A stretch of 6,982 nt of DNA from NCBI GenBank assembly GCA_003165615.1, contig PLWR01000094.1:724-7705 (forward strand), written 5' to 3'. The position numbers and the translations under genes were made by a program. The stretch comes from Acidobacteriota bacterium (lineage in GTDB: Bacteria; Acidobacteriota; Terriglobia; UBA7540). The notes below the pieces were generated by a model. The model saw only the letters and a list, made by a program, of their open reading frames with translations, was not told the DNA's origin and searched no databases. This document shows, in pieces, positions 5,292 through 6,982 of the stretch. Position 1 is the first letter of the stretch; each line of letters opens with the position of its first letter.

Positions 5292-6461
5292 TTATCCTGA
5301 CATGCAAGTGATCTTCTGCACGATCTTGCGAGCCAGTTGGGAAATGGCTGCCCGCGGCAGTTCTTTGAGATTGAACCAATACAGCGATGCATGGCGAAGG
5401 GGGCGGGTAGTTTTGACGGGATAAACCTGTCCATGGATGGAGCGGTAGGTGATGCCGTGGCGGAATTCCGCCAGGGGTTCTCCCCAGGTGAGCGGGGGCA
5501 CGCCATGACGTGCCCCTACGGTTTTGGAGGGCGGGTGCATAAGTCTTGTAAGCTTTTCGCGCAGAGCTTCCAGCGCCTCCGCGGGTGAGCCGCCAAAGGC
5601 CGACGGAAAATTCCAGAGGTCATCCAATAATCCGTCGCCGAGGCCGCGCAGCAACGCCACCTTGGTTCCCCGGCGCAGAAGGGCGACGGCGAGGTAATGG
5701 GATTCCGCCGCGCGGCGAGGGCGGGGAATGGGGAAGTCTTCCGGATTGCCGGAGCGATACCCACCACATCCTATTGCCAGCGGACAGGCAGAACAGCGAG
5801 GTCCATGCGGCAGGCAGATGGTCTGGCCAAGCTCCATCATGGCCTCGTTGAAGTTTCCCGGTTGCTGGCGCGAAAGAAGTCCGGTGAGTTCAGTCTCGAC
5901 GGTACGGCGGAACTGGGGCTGATGGAGATTCCCCCGCAGGCGGCACAAGCGCGCGACCACCCGGGCCACGTTACCGTCCAGCACGGCGTAGGGTTGATTG
6001 AAAGCGATGCTTAGAACGGCTTTGGCGGTGTAGTCGCCGATACCGGGGAGGGCGCGAAGTCCGGCATAGTCGTGCGGAAACTTGGCGGTCGATAGTTGCG
6101 CCACGGCCCGCGCGGCCTGATGCATGTGTCGGGCGCGCCGGTAATAACCCAATCCTGACCAGAGTTCCAATACCCGCTCCAAGGGCGCTTGCGCCAGGTG
6201 CGAGACGGTTGGGAAGGCGGCAAGAAATCGTTGGTAATAGGGAATGACCGTCACAACCTGCGTCTGTTGGAGCATGATTTCCGAGACCCAGACGGCGTAG
6301 GGGTCAGCCGTCCCTCGCCAGGGAAGCGTGCGGGCGTTCGAGCGAAACCACGCCAGCAGCGCGCGGCGTAGGGCGGCATAGACGAGTCGCGGCCTTCCCC
6401 CCAACTTGGCCGGAAGCTTTCGCCTCCGGCGGGGCACTTTGGTTGTAGTTCTTGCCGTCAC
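5292..6461 (-). CDS. mutY: A/G-specific adenine glycosylase MutY
   Basis: MutY removes adenine mispaired with 8-oxoguanine in base-excision repair, acting on DNA in the cytoplasm. The 389-residue product has the catalytic Glu61 (EIMLQQTQV), the helix-hairpin-helix LRALPGIGDYTAKAVLS (135-151), the catalytic Asp162 (VLDGNVARV) and the [4Fe-4S] ligands Cys216, Cys223, Cys226 and Cys232 with C-x6-C-x2-C-x5-C spacing. The Glu-Asp and Asp-Cys distances (101 and 54) equal those of Escherichia coli MutY. A C-terminal NUDIX-like 8-oxoG recognition domain follows (about 250-385), ending in LYWFNLKELPRAAIS. A basic extension of about 28 residues precedes the core. The GTG at 6461 is chosen because it lies 5 nt after the stop of the upstream gene, suggesting translational coupling; its Shine-Dalgarno is weak, and GTG at 6437 is an alternative. 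The C-terminal domain contains an apparent insertion (about 314-327) encoded by a palindrome (5495-5516). Confidence 0.96.
   Translation of the reverse strand: MTARTTTKVPRRRRKLPAKLGGRPRLVYAALRRALLAWFRSNARTLPWRGTADPYAVWVSEIMLQQTQVVTVIPYYQRFLAAFPTVSHLAQAPLERVLELWSGLGYYRRARHMHQAARAVAQLSTAKFPHDYAGLRALPGIGDYTAKAVLSIAFNQPYAVLDGNVARVVARLCRLRGNLHQPQFRRTVETELTGLLSRQQPGNFNEAMMELGQTICLPHGPRCSACPLAIGCGGYRSGNPEDFPIPRPRRAAESHYLAVALLRRGTKVALLRGLGDGLLDDLWNFPSAFGGSPAEALEALREKLTRLMHPPSKTVGARHGVPPLTWGEPLAEFRHGITYRSIHGQVYPVKTTRPLRHASLYWFNLKELPRAAISQLARKIVQKITCMSG
5495..5516. repeat. Near-perfect 22-bp palindrome inside mutY
   Basis: GGGGCACG (5495-5502) and CGTGCCCC (5509-5516) are perfect inverted arms. Between them lie CATG, itself a palindrome, and one mismatched pair (5503/5508). 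On the minus strand the flanking bases read GTAGGGGCACG, a form I recall as the end of short palindromic repeats dispersed in acidobacterial and other genomes. It is read in frame in mutY as VGARHGVPP. It could be a repeat captured by the gene or a chance result of GC-rich coding sequence. Confidence 0.6.
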
Positions 6462-6466
6462 GCCGG

Positions 6467-6982
6467 TTACTGGATGGAAAAGTCAGCGCTCCGCACAGTG
6501 GAAACATTGCCCATCGAGTCGCGTCCCTTGATTTCAACCCGGTAATCGCCCGCCTGGAGCTGGCCGACCGACAACTTGAAGCCGACGGGCACCACGGGGT
6601 TGCCGTGTTGCACGAAATCATTAACCAGTATCGTGTTGGAAGAGTAGACCGGCTGGCTGGTTTTCCGGTCGATGATGTTGTATAGAACCCCAACGTAAGG
6701 GGCCGTTTCGCCTTTCAGCGCCGGATCGTAAATTTCCACGTACACCACCGGCTCCGAGCCTTTGGCAAACCGGTAGGTAGTGGAGGGGACAAGCTCCAGA
6801 TCCTTGAAAACCAGGGGCGTGCGTTCCTCCAGAAGCTGGGCGTCCATATTGGTAGCAGCTTGTGAAACCGGGACATACCTTTCCCCCAAGGCCGGACCTC
6901 CCAGGCTGAAATCGTTGCCGGTAAAAGGTTCGACCACCAGTGGGGTTACATATTTGCCAAAGGGGGGTATGTATTTCACTCC
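6467..6982 (-). CDS. C-terminal part of unrecognised, probably exported protein
   Basis: A minus-strand frame stays open from the right edge (6982) to the TAA at 6467-6469, giving 171 residues of a C-terminus; the true start lies outside the window. A GTG at 6979 preceded by in-frame GGA is probably internal. The sequence looks like two beta-sandwich segments. One covers PLVVEPFTGNDFSLGG through FKDLELVPSTTYRFAKG. The second starts at EPVVYVEIYDP and ends in LQAGDYRVEIKGRDSMGNVS, an Ig-like or Fn3-like closing pattern. It resembles C-terminal regions of large secreted acidobacterial proteins that I recall, including some with VWFA-related domains, but I cannot name the family. No membrane segment is visible here. 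It ends 5 nt before the mutY start, so the two genes are probably co-transcribed, although no functional link is apparent. Confidence 0.8.
   Translation of the reverse strand, partial: GVKYIPPFGKYVTPLVVEPFTGNDFSLGGPALGERYVPVSQAATNMDAQLLEERTPLVFKDLELVPSTTYRFAKGSEPVVYVEIYDPALKGETAPYVGVLYNIIDRKTSQPVYSSNTILVNDFVQHGNPVVPVGFKLSVGQLQAGDYRVEIKGRDSMGNVSTVRSADFSIQ

Noticed and set aside
6409..6430. Inverted repeat GCCGGA/TCCGGC near the mutY start
   Set aside because: The 6-bp arms lie in GC-rich coding sequence for the basic N-terminal extension and are likely chance.

Overview
The window most resembles an accessory-poor stretch of an Acidobacteriota chromosome (Terriglobia/Koribacter-like). The reasons are a moderately GC-rich, minus-biased gene layout, a secreted protein with a PEP-CTERM anchor, a TgpA-type membrane transglutaminase, and spacers made of degenerate 7-nt tandem arrays plus a GTAGGGGCACG-type palindrome. 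I associate such repeats with that phylum from memory; I could not search for them. No tRNA, rRNA, CRISPR array, insertion sequence or phage gene is visible.

Layout from left to right. Positions 1-135 hold the N-terminus of an unrecognised minus-strand protein, with a good sigma70-type promoter about 110 nt upstream of its start. A minus-strand CoA-binding-domain protein (411-884) follows. It is divergent from a plus-strand short-chain dehydrogenase/reductase (990-1733) with a pteridine-reductase-like cofactor motif. That gene converges on a large minus-strand TgpA-like transglutaminase (1806-4043), with a hairpin between the two stop codons. A 447-bp gene-free spacer (4044-4490) carries two heptamer arrays, a family of 39/51-nt-spaced repeats and a clear minus-strand terminator. 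Next come a minus-strand PEP-CTERM secreted protein (4491-5114), a short operator-like intergenic region dense in palindromes (5115-5291), the adenine glycosylase MutY (5292-6461), and the C-terminal part of a probable exported protein (6467-6982, running off the right edge). The last two are separated by 5 nt and are probably co-transcribed.

The genes do not form one pathway: DNA repair (MutY), envelope biology (TgpA, PEP-CTERM protein, right-edge protein) and small-molecule metabolism (SDR, CoA-binding protein) are interleaved. I did not find a previously undescribed multi-gene system. The most interesting signals are non-coding: a near-perfect palindrome lying in frame inside mutY, three unrelated arrays with the same 7-nt period at gene junctions (one supplying a candidate start codon), the 39/51-nt repeat family upstream of tgpA, and the palindrome cluster upstream of the PEP-CTERM gene.
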